A stretch of 64,000 nucleotides of DNA from an uncultured Alphaproteobacteria bacterium (GCA_943789475.1 CALSUG010000003.1:1-64000), one strand, 5' to 3'; shown: positions 40,606 through 49,712, counted from the first letter of the stretch. The notes: generated by a model not told the origin, from the letters alone. Numbers and translations: made by a program.

Positions 40606-42506
40606 TAGTCATTTACCTTTAGTTCAGTTGTTACAGAAAGAAGTGTGAAGGGCAGAGGGATATCTTGTTCAATCCGCCATAGAGATTTTGTTAAATCCTT
40701 ACTCCACCCGAATGATTTAACCGTGATATCGCGACTGACCGGATTTATCGGTGCGTCCAATATTTGCCCATCGTCAAAATCACGCAAGGGAACATCATCC
40801 AATCCACGCCCCATATCAAGACGAAGTGCCGCAGTATCCTCGACACGATAAATTGCCTCAATCAACCTTGTCGCACGACCCGCGCCCGTACCCGAAATAT
40901 TCGATGGCGGTAATGGTTCAATAATATGGGTATAGGGTAAACCGATTTCCACCATATTTGCAGGGTCGCCCAAAACAACCGTTCCATTCACAACCTCCAC
41001 CGATGGTCGCACGATATCATCCGCCTTAACCGTCACGGTTAAACCATCCAAATGATCCAACCCCGACCATGTTGTGGTGGCTGTAACGGCCTCACCCTTT
41101 AACGTTGAATCCGAATAAATTGTATCGTCAAAATATTCGATCATGTACTGACCACTACGATGAACAAGAACATAAACATCATCCCCCGTCACCGCGACGG
41201 ATAAAAATTGCCCGTCCGTTTTTTGCAATGTCCATGCCGATACCTTTTCAACACGGTAATTGGTGAGCGTCGCCATATCACCATTATCCAAAACAAAATG
41301 AAGTAACCTATTCCGTTTATCAAATGCCTGATCAATCGGATTTTCAATCAAATGTTGCGCCAACAATGACACGTCCGTTGCCTGATACGCGGCCTCCAAA
41401 TCCGTATATAAAAATTCACGAATTTCACGACCATTACGTGCAACGAAAATTGTCGCCCCCTCAATATCAACGGGTAAAACAGTACGATCGGTCAAAGATC
41501 CAATTCGTGTTTGTCGTTCAATTTGAACACTTGCAGGTGTGAGTGGAGAACCTGTGACTTGCCATTCCGCACCACTGGTAAATACCTGCAAATCACGACC
41601 GCTAAACACCGCACGAATGGCATTCACCTGATCGGACAAAATTGAAAATTCAATTGATTCATCGTCCAATCCTTTACCCAAATCAAAATTCCAAATATCA
41701 CCCGTTTTTGACATCCATAACCGATTGGGTAAATCACGTGATCCACCAATGATCAAACGGTCCTGATGAAAACATACCGTTGTTGGCCACCCACGAAATT
41801 GTGAAAACACTTCTTCTTCCCAATCACTTGTCGCATCTGTGCTATCCAAATCTTCTACAACATTTCCATCCACGATGGTTGGGGATGCATATGATGTGAT
41901 GTCAATTTCGCGACCGCCAACGCGCATTCGCGTTCCCGCATGTAATGGGTCAAACACATCCGATGATGCAGTTAATGTTACCGTACCACTTGTCCCATTT
42001 GGGGTAATTGTCACACCATCATCGGCAAATTTGAAATAGGGTTGGTGTTTTACACCTTCATCATCAATCAAAAATTCCCACGGGTTAATTGACCATGCAC
42101 CCGCACCATCACGCGTAATTTTTTGTGGTCGTACATCAGGGTGACAAATCAACAAAGTATCCGCGCTTTGCGTCCAATATAATTGTTCAATGTGTGCCAA
42201 TGTCCATGGCGTGACAAGTGTCGTTATTTTTACACCATTTTGATACACATCAATTTGTAAATCGGTAAGGACAAGCAAATATGTTTGTTCTGTATTAAAT
42301 TCAAAGTCAATCAAACGACCTGCGCCCGCAACCGTATCAACATAGGCCAATCCCGAACGACGTGTTAACCCACCCGTTGGATGAATAAAAACATTACGCA
42401 ATGATAACGCGCCATTTCCGTATGACCGTAAATCCCCACGACCAAGAAGACGACGTGAAATTTCACCACTTGTAAAAGTGGTTTTGGTTTGTCTTATGCG
42501 ACTCAT
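40605..42506 (-). CDS. Tail nozzle protein (tail tubular protein B-like)
   Basis: 633 residues. N-terminal FTSGEISRRLLGRGDLRSYGNG and LRNVFIHPTGGLTRRSGLAYV are the family's hallmark, followed by beta-propeller-like sequence with FRGWPTTVCFHQDRLIIGGS and RLWMSKTGDIWNF. It forms the distal tail tube in short-tailed phages. Preceded by the terminator of extra gene 2. Confidence 0.85.
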   Translation of the reverse strand: MSRIRQTKTTFTSGEISRRLLGRGDLRSYGNGALSLRNVFIHPTGGLTRRSGLAYVDTVAGAGRLIDFEFNTEQTYLLVLTDLQIDVYQNGVKITTLVTPWTLAHIEQLYWTQSADTLLICHPDVRPQKITRDGAGAWSINPWEFLIDDEGVKHQPYFKFADDGVTITPNGTSGTVTLTASSDVFDPLHAGTRMRVGGREIDITSYASPTIVDGNVVEDLDSTDATSDWEEEVFSQFRGWPTTVCFHQDRLIIGGSRDLPNRLWMSKTGDIWNFDLGKGLDDESIEFSILSDQVNAIRAVFSGRDLQVFTSGAEWQVTGSPLTPASVQIERQTRIGSLTDRTVLPVDIEGATIFVARNGREIREFLYTDLEAAYQATDVSLLAQHLIENPIDQAFDKRNRLLHFVLDNGDMATLTNYRVEKVSAWTLQKTDGQFLSVAVTGDDVYVLVHRSGQYMIEYFDDTIYSDSTLKGEAVTATTTWSGLDHLDGLTVTVKADDIVRPSVEVVNGTVVLGDPANMVEIGLPYTHIIEPLPPSNISGTGAGRATRLIEAIYRVEDTAALRLDMGRGLDDVPLRDFDDGQILDAPINPVSRDITVKSFGWSKDLTKSLWRIEQDIPLPFTLLSVTTELKVND

Positions 42507-42538
42507 ATTTAATTTTCCTTGTTATTTATTTCAGGCAC

Positions 42539-42563
42539 AAAAAAAACCGCCTCAATGGGCGGT
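42539..42563 (-). terminator. Terminator of extra-gene cassette 2
   Basis: Minus strand ACCGCC, loop CATTGA, GGCGG, then eight T. Nearly identical to the terminator at 43878-43904. Confidence 0.85.
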
Positions 42564-42586
42564 ATTTAATGAATGTATTTCCTAGA

Positions 42587-43195
42587 TTACAATCTTTTAC
42601 TAATTGAAATAGCTCCTAAAGTAGGACGAACTTCGACACTTTGTTCAATAGCTTCTTGATCTAAAATATTTAATAATTTTTCACCACGCACCGACATTAT
42701 ACCTTTGAGTACTGAACGCTCGTATTCCATCGTGTCTTCTCGGTCACAAATTTGCACTAAACTGCAATATAAATCATCAAACATAAAAATACTCTCATAT
42801 GCTGGATCAATATCTTTAAAAACATGTTCTTTTGTTACAGACAGACCAAAAAATTCACCATCAAGCCCCCAAGAATTTTCACAAGGTTGTTCTTCTCCTC
42901 CATACGCAACAGGAATGAAATGACTAGGAAGAACATAAACATTCGTTCCCTCATACTTTTCTTCTCTTTCTTGTTGATCACTTTCAATAATACGATTTAC
43001 GATCATGCCATGAATAGCAGCTCTTTGACTATCTGTCAGAGCGGGATGGTCTTTGAGATCACTTAAATTATCTGCAATATACTTTTCAACGCTCTGTTCA
43101 TTTTGATGGTCATTCAAGATCATCTTTCTTACTGCAGATCTAAATGCCTCAGTTAATTCGTTGCCTAGATTATTTTGTTTAGCAAAAGTTTTCAT
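42587..43195 (-). CDS. Extra gene (moron) 2, unknown
   Basis: 202 residues, acidic, soluble, no signal peptide. Helical N-terminal 75 residues, then a mixed domain (VYVLPSHFIPVAYGGEEQP, MFDDLYCSLVQICDRED). Inserted between the adaptor and nozzle genes with its own promoter and terminator. No family recognised. Confidence 0.7.
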   Translation of the reverse strand: MKTFAKQNNLGNELTEAFRSAVRKMILNDHQNEQSVEKYIADNLSDLKDHPALTDSQRAAIHGMIVNRIIESDQQEREEKYEGTNVYVLPSHFIPVAYGGEEQPCENSWGLDGEFFGLSVTKEHVFKDIDPAYESIFMFDDLYCSLVQICDREDTMEYERSVLKGIMSVRGEKLLNILDQEAIEQSVEVRPTLGAISISKRL

Positions 43196-43226
43196 TTTTA
43201 ATTACTCTTAATAAATTATTTTATCA

Positions 43227-43255
43227 AAGATACCTTATCATTAAAAATATGTCAA
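43227..43255 (-). promoter_or_regulatory. Promoter of extra gene 2
   Basis: Minus strand TTGACA, 17 bases, TATCTT. The -35 box begins seven bases beyond the adaptor gene's stop codon. Confidence 0.65.
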
Positions 43256-43261
43256 TAATCC

Positions 43262-43831
43262 TTATTCCCTCACATCCGTTAATGGGAATGATCGCAATCG
43301 TTGTGGTTTATCTTGTTGCGCATCAATTTGGCGGGCCTTTGAAAATTCGGTTTCGGCAATTCGCATCATCACATCAAAACGTGATGTATTTTCCGTGAGT
43401 GGTATGCACAATTCTGCCGCCAGACGCATAATTAATGCCGTTTCAAAAAATGGTGGAAATTCATGTTCATCCGCGCGGTAAACATATGTCAGGATTATTT
43501 TTTCGCTGTTGCTGTATAAATTGCCACGCATGATACGATAATCAATCCCGTGGGATAATACATCCGACCCCGCCGATAATGCCCGCAAAAAATCATTCGG
43601 CAATCCGTATGCATATTTATGTCCACCAATGGGTGTTTCGGCCAATTGCGCCAATTCAATTTGCGCGGTGGCAAACCCCCAACCATAGGCCGACAACAAC
43701 GCATCACGTGATTGCGGATATAACGCACCACAAATTTCGGCCTCGGCCGAACCATCGTCAAATGATGTAATTGGTTGAGCACCAAGTCGTATAAGCGCAC
43801 GCGCGCATAATCCAATGTCATTGAATGCCAT
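43262..43831 (-). CDS. Head-tail adaptor (tail tubular protein A-like)
   Basis: 189 residues. LCARALIRLGAQPITSFDDGSAE and YPQSRDALLSAYGWGFATA are typical of the adaptor that links portal and nozzle in short-tailed phages. AAGGAAAAATAAA precedes the ATG. Terminator of extra gene 3 lies just upstream. Confidence 0.83.
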   Translation of the reverse strand: MAFNDIGLCARALIRLGAQPITSFDDGSAEAEICGALYPQSRDALLSAYGWGFATAQIELAQLAETPIGGHKYAYGLPNDFLRALSAGSDVLSHGIDYRIMRGNLYSNSEKIILTYVYRADEHEFPPFFETALIMRLAAELCIPLTENTSRFDVMMRIAETEFSKARQIDAQQDKPQRLRSFPLTDVRE

Positions 43832-43877
43832 TTTATTTTTCCTTTATTTATTTTCTTAAAATTGAAATTCCAGATAC

Positions 43878-43904
43878 AAAAAAAACCGCCTCAATGGGCG
43901 GTTT
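43878..43904 (-). terminator. Terminator of extra-gene cassette 3
   Basis: Minus strand AAACCGCC, loop CATTGA, GGCGG, then eight T. Confidence 0.85.
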
Positions 43905-43924
43905 AATATCTCTTTAATGCGTTT

Positions 43925-44134
43925 TTATAGTCTTGCTAATCGTGGCGGACATGCCTTCACCGCTTTTAAACTTGGAATTTTTTTATCCATACCAGGCCTA
44001 ATCTCTATTCCCTCTGCTCTTAAACCGAACTCTGATAATCCAGGTACTTTTGAAGAAGTTGACGCTATAAAAAGAGCATCATTATTTGGCTGTGTACGCC
44101 CACTTGATTTATAATAATTATATGTATCTGTCAT
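43925..44134 (-). CDS. Extra gene (moron) 3, very small, unknown
   Basis: 69 residues from ATG 44134 (AAAGGAATG upstream); a longer reading to 44182 would run into its promoter. Basic, no membrane segment. Inserted between the putative decoration protein and adaptor genes with its own promoter and terminator. No function recognised. Confidence 0.6.
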   Translation of the reverse strand: MTDTYNYYKSSGRTQPNNDALFIASTSSKVPGLSEFGLRAEGIEIRPGMDKKIPSLKAVKACPPRLARL

Positions 44135-44153
44135 TTTGCATTCCTTTAAAGAC

Positions 44154-44182
44154 ACACTATATTTAAAATTAAAATATGTCAA
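44154..44182 (-). promoter_or_regulatory. Promoter of extra gene 3
   Basis: Minus strand TTGACA at 44182-44177. The -10 is TAGTGT at 17 bases or TATAGT at 15. A 6-bp hairpin (CGCCAT...ATGGCG) without T-run lies at about 44195-44215, between the decoration gene and this promoter. Confidence 0.5.
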
Positions 44183-44231
44183 TTTTTTATTCCCCCGCCA
44201 TATATTTCAATGGCGAGAGAACGAATATTTT

Positions 44232-44474
44232 TTAAGCCGTGAAGGCCGCGACAGTGACCGCACCATCCGTTACATCACTCACGATATAAAATGATGTGGA
44301 TGGCGAACCGTCCGTATCCAAACTGGTAATGATCAGGTCATTTGCACGCACCATGTCGGATGCAATGTTCAAATATCCTGTGCCGGTTACATCGGCGTCT
44401 GTGGTTGTGTAATGCCACAATGTGAAATTATTGGCATACGCCAACACACTTAAATCATTTGGTTTAAAAGCCAT
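44232..44474 (-). CDS. Small phage protein, possible capsid decoration
   Basis: 80 residues, beta-rich (TLWHYTTTDADVTGTGYLN, FYIVSDVTDGAVTVAAF). It lies immediately after the major capsid gene and overlaps it by 11 bases, a common position for head decoration or stabilising proteins. Assignment by position and composition. Confidence 0.55.
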   Translation of the reverse strand: MAFKPNDLSVLAYANNFTLWHYTTTDADVTGTGYLNIASDMVRANDLIITSLDTDGSPSTSFYIVSDVTDGAVTVAAFTA

Positions 44475-45333
44475 GATAAAAATCCTTATATGTTATGAAT
44501 GAATTATGTTCCTGGTGTTTCGTCACATGGAATTTCAACAACCCCATCGCATCAATTAACCCTGCACCTTGCGACATCATGTTGTTTACAAAATGCGCTG
44601 CACGGTCACCATGCCATGTAATATCCGTTGAAACATCGGCCGCAATCACATGACCAATTGATGTTTTATGGAACCAGAAGCATGAACGAACACCACTGCT
44701 GTCAACTGGTAATCCCGAATGCACCATAAATGTTGTGCCAAGGAATTTTTTCGCCTGTGATCCCTGCCATGGTAATTCATCATTACCGACATAATCGGCG
44801 CTGCTAAATTCATCCATTTGCAACAATTCTGACCATTGTTTTACACCAACAATACAAAAACGTTGTCCGTCATCAGGGATTTCGTTTTCACCCAAAATTT
44901 CATAGGCCTCTAACAATTTTGCCTTTGTCATACCCGTTGTATTATCGGCAACAGATGTCGTTGTTGATGCCAATGCATTGATAATCATTTCATCGGTTTT
45001 ACGTCCCAATGCATATGCACCTGCGGATGCAATCACCTGACGTTCATCATGGTTGATTTTGATTTCATCCATTTTATCAATCCAATCACCAGCGTAATAA
45101 TCGGCCAATGCGACCTCAACCGCCGTATGTTCCAAATTCATTACAGGCACCATACCGCCAGATGATTTTGTCATGGCCGTGCCTTTTCCAACCTTTTGGA
45201 AAACACATGTTGCGCCCTTGGCATTATTAGATACGCGCACCGTATTGCGTAATTTTGACCCCATACGTTGGTACGCGGTATGCACCTCTTGTTCAAATTG
45301 TTTGACAAAGGCCGTTTCAATAGTCGTCGACAT
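44464..45333 (-). CDS. Major capsid protein
   Basis: 289 residues, GAGGAG before ATG 45333. HK97-type coat-like sequence; QFEQEVHTAYQRMGSKLRNT, ADYYAGDWIDKMDEIKINHD and a C-terminal MSQGAGLIDAMGLLKF. Position between scaffold and adaptor genes supports the call. The coding end reads through the ribosome site of the next gene. A repressor-type operator and a terminator lie in its 5' region. Confidence 0.8.
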   Translation of the reverse strand: MSTTIETAFVKQFEQEVHTAYQRMGSKLRNTVRVSNNAKGATCVFQKVGKGTAMTKSSGGMVPVMNLEHTAVEVALADYYAGDWIDKMDEIKINHDERQVIASAGAYALGRKTDEMIINALASTTTSVADNTTGMTKAKLLEAYEILGENEIPDDGQRFCIVGVKQWSELLQMDEFSSADYVGNDELPWQGSQAKKFLGTTFMVHSGLPVDSSGVRSCFWFHKTSIGHVIAADVSTDITWHGDRAAHFVNNMMSQGAGLIDAMGLLKFHVTKHQEHNSFITYKDFYHGF

Positions 45334-45420
45334 GATATCGATCTCCTCTTATTTAAAAATGTTAATGTGAAAATAAAGAAAGGTTATCGCCAGAGGTGAA
45401 TGCTCGACGGCCTAATGCAT

Positions 45421-45455
45421 AAAAAAACGCCCAAGCGGGATATCCCGTTATTTGG
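45421..45455 (-). terminator. Terminator upstream of the capsid gene
   Basis: Minus strand CCAA, spacer, a 12-base palindrome CGGGATATCCCG, TTGG, GCG then seven T. It may end the glycosyltransferase transcript, or act as an attenuator for the operator-bearing promoter 26 bases upstream. Confidence 0.7.
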
Positions 45456-45480
45456 ATGTTATTATGGCTTTGATAAAATC

Positions 45481-45509
45481 AATTTAGGATATTATTCCTA
45501 TATTGTCAA
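45481..45509 (-). promoter_or_regulatory. Promoter with operator O3 in its spacer
   Basis: Minus strand TTGACA (45509-45504), 17 bases, TAAATT (45486-45481). The palindrome TAGGATATTATTCCTA at 45485-45500 nearly fills the spacer. It matches O1 (14 of 16) and O2 (13 of 16) beside the repressor gene, so binding would block RNA polymerase. Confidence 0.7.
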
Positions 45510-45512
45510 TGG

Positions 45513-46412
45513 TTATTTTTGATCTTCTTGTAATGTGTGGTGATTTTCACGAAATGATCCATCATAACGTACGTGGGTGAATACGCCCTGTCCCTGCAAA
45601 ATTTTAAATCCACTATTCCGCCACCACGGACCATTAATGCATAATTCTGGCGCTTGAAACCCATTGGATGATCGTGTCGATGCAGGATTATTTTCAACAA
45701 ACGGTACAAAAACATTCAACCACATATCACGCGAAATAAGTAAGCATTGATCGGTAAAATCGATAGCCGAACTGTCGATAATCAAAAAATCATCTTTGCG
45801 CTCAATAACATCGGGATGGATATTTTCTGGATTTTCCTCGATAAAAACACTACGCCCTTTAAATCGTTTTGCGTTATTTGGCTTTAACATTCTCTTTATT
45901 TTTTTGCCAAAACCATCACTATAATCAAGTGATCTTGAACCATGTTCCTCGACAATAAAGTTATTCGATTTATTTTGAACGCCGTAATATTTCAAATATT
46001 TTGTGACATCTGCAAACCCCTCACCAACTTTCCAACGGTGACGCATTCGGGCAAGGTTAGCATCACCATTTTCCATCAATTCAACGGCTTTTTTGATATA
46101 ATTTATTGAAAAACCATCGCCTTCACAAATTGGATTATCATTTTGTAATAACAAAATATAATCAGTTTTCAAATTTTCAGATAATCGTTTCATACCACCG
46201 GCAATCCCCTCATTAGGACCACCCGCGAATTCCCATCCAAATTCGGCTGCAATTTTTCTATCTTCATCCGATATATCCGAAAAATAAATGAGCGTTTGAT
46301 CAAATGATTTTAGAAACTCTTGCGAATAACTTTCTAATGATTTTCGTAATGTATCATGCGCCTTCCATGATAAAATCCCAAGACCGATAGTTTTTTTTGA
46401 TTTTTGAGGCAT
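45513..46412 (-). CDS. Glycosyltransferase-like extra gene
   Basis: 299 residues from ATG 46412. GLGILSWKAHDTLRKSLESY and DYILLLQNDNPICEGDGFSI fit a GT-A-type transferase with an acidic metal motif replaced by QNDNP. Positioned between scaffold and capsid genes, divergent from the PilZ gene. Many phages carry such genes to alter host surface sugars; that role is inference. The start lies at the predicted transcription start of a shared palindromic promoter, so it may be leaderless. Confidence 0.68.
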   Translation of the reverse strand: MPQKSKKTIGLGILSWKAHDTLRKSLESYSQEFLKSFDQTLIYFSDISDEDRKIAAEFGWEFAGGPNEGIAGGMKRLSENLKTDYILLLQNDNPICEGDGFSINYIKKAVELMENGDANLARMRHRWKVGEGFADVTKYLKYYGVQNKSNNFIVEEHGSRSLDYSDGFGKKIKRMLKPNNAKRFKGRSVFIEENPENIHPDVIERKDDFLIIDSSAIDFTDQCLLISRDMWLNVFVPFVENNPASTRSSNGFQAPELCINGPWWRNSGFKILQGQGVFTHVRYDGSFRENHHTLQEDQK

Positions 46413-46426
46413 GTTTATGTTATAAC
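46397..46426. promoter_or_regulatory. Shared divergent promoter with palindromic -10 box
   Basis: Only 21 bases separate the two start codons. GTTATAAC (46419-46426) is its own reverse complement and offers TATAAC as a -10 box in both directions. Forward, TTGATT stands 18 bases upstream. Predicted starts fall at 46433 (+) and 46412 (-), next to or on each ATG. Confidence 0.5.
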
Positions 46427-46433
46427 CATAATT

Positions 46434-46814
46434 ATGAATGATGCACCAAATTATAACCCTCATGGGGCTAATGACAATACAACAATTCAACGCCGTCGTT
46501 TTCCACGTCGTGATCATGATGTCTGTATGATTAATGTTGATGGTCATCCATACCCTGTTGTAGATTGGAGCATGTGTGGTGTTTTATTTAAAGGTGACAC
46601 ACGCACATTCAACGAAGGCCAACATGTCAATATGGTTTTACGTTTTAAAACAAAAGATACGATTGAAGATGTTAAAATATCTGGTGAAGTTATTCGCACA
46701 AAAGGAATGGCCATCGCAACACAATTTGGCGATCTACCTAACAAGATCGAACAAACACTTAACAAGATTATTGATATGAACCCTGCGCCATCAACAAAGA
46801 CCGCGCAGAGCTAA
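46434..46814 (+). CDS. PilZ-domain protein
   Basis: 126 residues from ATG 46434. RRRFPRR at 20-26 and DWSMCG at 44-49 match the RxxxR and (D/N)xSxxG c-di-GMP-binding motifs of PilZ. A single-domain receptor, cytosolic. The only rightward gene inside the structural operon; its stop is six bases from the scaffold gene's stop. Probably links island cargo, or the adjacent glycosyltransferase, to host c-di-GMP signalling, which is inference. Confidence 0.8.
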   Translation: MNDAPNYNPHGANDNTTIQRRRFPRRDHDVCMINVDGHPYPVVDWSMCGVLFKGDTRTFNEGQHVNMVLRFKTKDTIEDVKISGEVIRTKGMAIATQFGDLPNKIEQTLNKIIDMNPAPSTKTAQS

Positions 46815-46820
46815 AAACAA

Positions 46821-47525
46821 TTATTCCGTATACAGGTTTTTAAATCCGTCCGTGACCTTTGCAATAAATGCAGGATCTTTATCACGCCAATATTTGGGAT
46901 CACTCATCATTGATTGCAAATCTTTATCCGCATTCGACGATACCATTTTACCTTGCGCACCCAATGTTTGCGGTTCATCCGATTGCATCATTTGATACAG
47001 GGCCATAATACCTTCATAGGATGAACTCATCCCTTTCAAAACCTCTGGTGACAGATTTTTTTGGCCATAGGATAACATTTGTCGTGACATCTCTTTCCAT
47101 TGATCATCACCACCAAAATGATTTTTCAAACGATCAATTTCACGATCTGCCTGAAATTCCGCGGCAACATCCAAAATCATTGGAATCATTTTCTCCACGG
47201 CCAGATCATAAACCTCTTGCACCTGATCACAGGTGAACCCCTTCGCATGAAGACGAGCGTGCATATCCGCATCAGGTTCAAATAAATTATCCTTCACCGC
47301 GATTTCATAGTCATCTGGCGAATTTGGCACATCACTATTTAATAATGATGACGAAGATGTCGACATTTTCTTTTCCAACTCACCATACGATTTGACCAAC
47401 GCATCCATGCGCACTTCGCCTTTTTCATGATCCCAAAATTTATCGGGCAGACCGTCTGGCTTTGCCAACACGCCTTGTGCAATTTCATCGAGCAGGTTTG
47501 TTGTTTCATTCTGATCTTCGCTCAT
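46821..47525 (-). CDS. Capsid assembly scaffold
   Basis: 234 residues, acidic. KPDGLPDKFWDHEKGEVRMD and ALVKSYGELEKK are typical of T7-like capsid assembly proteins; the rest is helical. Directs procapsid assembly and is absent from the mature head. Two bases downstream of the portal gene. Confidence 0.83.
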   Translation of the reverse strand: MSEDQNETTNLLDEIAQGVLAKPDGLPDKFWDHEKGEVRMDALVKSYGELEKKMSTSSSSLLNSDVPNSPDDYEIAVKDNLFEPDADMHARLHAKGFTCDQVQEVYDLAVEKMIPMILDVAAEFQADREIDRLKNHFGGDDQWKEMSRQMLSYGQKNLSPEVLKGMSSSYEGIMALYQMMQSDEPQTLGAQGKMVSSNADKDLQSMMSDPKYWRDKDPAFIAKVTDGFKNLYTE

Positions 47526-47527
47526 AA

Positions 47528-49027
47528 TTATAAATCTCCTTGTTGAGTGTTAGATTGTTGAAGGTCGGTTTCGTTTAGTGACGGTAGAGGTACATCCTCG
47601 CGGATAAGATCGCTTGGTACGCCCAACGCCTTACCCAAATGACGCGTTGCCGCCGCCAAATCAACGGCCGTTGCTGCCTCCGGCCCCATGGATAACGCCG
47701 TATTAATCCAATATAGTGTGTTTTGAACATGGCTTTGCGCCTGTCCACGCGCCATCGGCGATCGATAATCCAACGACACCATGCGCCCATCAATATCAAT
47801 GTCAGGCACCTCACCACGACGGCGTAAAATCGCATAGGCGCGTTGGATGAGTGGCGTTAATAATTCAGACTGCAATCGCCCATAGGTGGCACCTAACAAC
47901 ATTGCCATGTCGGATGATCGCTCCAACACCTCGGTCGCCGTCATTTGACGTTGCCCAATCATGCCCAAACGATCCACCATCATCGCATGACGAATACGGT
48001 CACGCATATCTTGTAAAACAATTTGTGAAATATCAAAATTGGATGGCATTTCAAGCGGTGTTAGACCTTTCGACCCGACTGCTTTTGGAATAATTGTACC
48101 GGGTGTTAGATCCACATTTTCAAGATTAATCACACCATCATCATCAGCCTGCCAAACACCACTGACAGCAATTGATGCATTTTTTAGGGTGAGCTCAACG
48201 ATTTTATTCGCCGTTTTAATATCAGGTAACGCCTTCATCACTGGCGATCTACCATAATATTCACCTGGTGATTTCATCCAACGGAATGAAATAAATGGCG
48301 AATGCACAAACGATCCTTGGGTTAACAATAGCGGTTCACTCACCCCTTCAATCAAGAACGCGATATAATCATAGGACAAACCATTAGGGTGAACCGTTTC
48401 CAAAACATCAAATGTAGTTTGCGAATTTTTTAATCCTTGCTCCATAATTTTGGGTGGCAATTCAACATTCGCAAAACGGCTTTGCATTTCGGCCAATGTC
48501 ATTTTGACCTCGCGATATGTCGTATCCAACCGCCCTGTGCGTGCGCCTTCACTTAATGATACTTGCGACAAGGGAATCGATTTAAATTTGAACGCTGAAA
48601 AACCACCAGGTTGTGCCTCTTCAAATAATAAAGTAGCTGTACCGCCCGTGACCAAATCCAAAAACGTTTGATGAATTTCGGTTGTAAAATTTGATCGATC
48701 CAAATGCGATTGCACCAATCGTCCTGCCTTTTCCAATGCCGGTGACAATGCCTGCGCATCCTCGGGTGACATTTCAGGCCCCGGCGCAAAACCAAACCAT
48801 TGTGACCATGGCGGCGTTAAATTACCAAGCAGGCTAGCCGATAATTGTTCAACCGCATCCATCGCCGTACCGTCATAGAGGTGATCCGTGCGCGCACCAC
48901 CAATCGTGCTATCGCCTTCCCGTTGAGGAAACGCATAATTATAACAATCCTGCCATAAATTTTCCCATGATCCACGGCGTTTCTTTGCCATTTCATAATC
49001 ATCAAATAATGTTTTTATATGATCCAT
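47528..49027 (-). CDS. Portal (head-to-tail connector), T7 gp8-like
   Basis: 499 residues. WENLWQDCYNYAFPQREGD, LYDGTAMDAVEQLSASLLGN and RSPVMKALPDIKTANKIVE are hallmarks of the podoviral head-tail connecting family. It forms the dodecameric DNA gate at one capsid vertex and docks the terminase. Full length, no sign of damage. Confidence 0.92.
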   Translation of the reverse strand: MDHIKTLFDDYEMAKKRRGSWENLWQDCYNYAFPQREGDSTIGGARTDHLYDGTAMDAVEQLSASLLGNLTPPWSQWFGFAPGPEMSPEDAQALSPALEKAGRLVQSHLDRSNFTTEIHQTFLDLVTGGTATLLFEEAQPGGFSAFKFKSIPLSQVSLSEGARTGRLDTTYREVKMTLAEMQSRFANVELPPKIMEQGLKNSQTTFDVLETVHPNGLSYDYIAFLIEGVSEPLLLTQGSFVHSPFISFRWMKSPGEYYGRSPVMKALPDIKTANKIVELTLKNASIAVSGVWQADDDGVINLENVDLTPGTIIPKAVGSKGLTPLEMPSNFDISQIVLQDMRDRIRHAMMVDRLGMIGQRQMTATEVLERSSDMAMLLGATYGRLQSELLTPLIQRAYAILRRRGEVPDIDIDGRMVSLDYRSPMARGQAQSHVQNTLYWINTALSMGPEAATAVDLAAATRHLGKALGVPSDLIREDVPLPSLNETDLQQSNTQQGDL

Positions 49028-49028
49028 T

Positions 49029-49295
49029 TTATTCTCCTAATAAACTTTTTCGTTGAGGAACAATGGATGTCAAAGATCCCTCATCTTCATCTAAAACACC
49101 GCGATAGGATGTTTGAATTGTTGCGCTTCGGCTTCGTGTCGATTTACGTACAAAATCGCGAATATCGTTTTCTTCACTTGAAGTATCATCTGCTTTCACC
49201 TCATCTTTATCCGTTACCGTTTGCATTATCGGACTTACCACCGTTGATTGGGTCGGGGCATAACTTGGCGTGTTTGTTGAAAATAATGATCCCAT
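49029..49295 (-). CDS. Small phage protein
   Basis: 88 residues, low complexity at the start, ending IVPQRKSLLGE. Short proteins ending in RK(S/T)LLGE commonly precede the portal in podovirus-type clusters. Role unknown. One base before the portal start. Confidence 0.62.
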   Translation of the reverse strand: MGSLFSTNTPSYAPTQSTVVSPIMQTVTDKDEVKADDTSSEENDIRDFVRKSTRSRSATIQTSYRGVLDEDEGSLTSIVPQRKSLLGE

Positions 49296-49298
49296 GAC

Positions 49299-49712
49299 CT
49301 AAGAACCTTTCTTTTGAATTTTTAATAATGATCGATATAGTTGATGTGGTGTCACCACAAACCAACGATGAAGACCAAGAAAACGTTTAATGATTTCGAC
49401 ACACGAAATCGGCAATACAGACGCTATTTTTCGTGGTGTTTGGATTGACGGAACCTTCATAACTGTCTTTCCCTGCTCCATAAAAAATCGAGGAAAATTA
49501 AAATGATGGGGGTGAGGCAGAATTTGGATATCCGTTTTGTCCGCACGTGGATCAATCAAAACCCAACGGTTATCTTGCTGCATAATAATAAAACAATGAC
49601 GAAATCCTGTTTTTAAGATTTTTAAAAACCACAAATCCGTTTCATTCGAAAACACCACCCACGTTGTTTGTGTCACATTTTCCTCAGGTGATAACATAGC
49701 TGTTTCTACCAT
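49299..49712 (-). CDS. Phage-cluster protein, possible NlpC/P60-like fold
   Basis: 137 residues from ATG 49712. LKTGFRHCFIIMQQDNRW and PISCVEIIKRFLGLH place a cysteine and a histidine pair in an order seen in NlpC/P60-type proteins, but catalysis is uncertain. Found beside portal genes in related podoviral clusters (family recollection). TAG stop. A longer reading to 49844 would overlap the next gene deeply and was rejected. Confidence 0.55.
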   Translation of the reverse strand: MVETAMLSPEENVTQTTWVVFSNETDLWFLKILKTGFRHCFIIMQQDNRWVLIDPRADKTDIQILPHPHHFNFPRFFMEQGKTVMKVPSIQTPRKIASVLPISCVEIIKRFLGLHRWFVVTPHQLYRSLLKIQKKGS

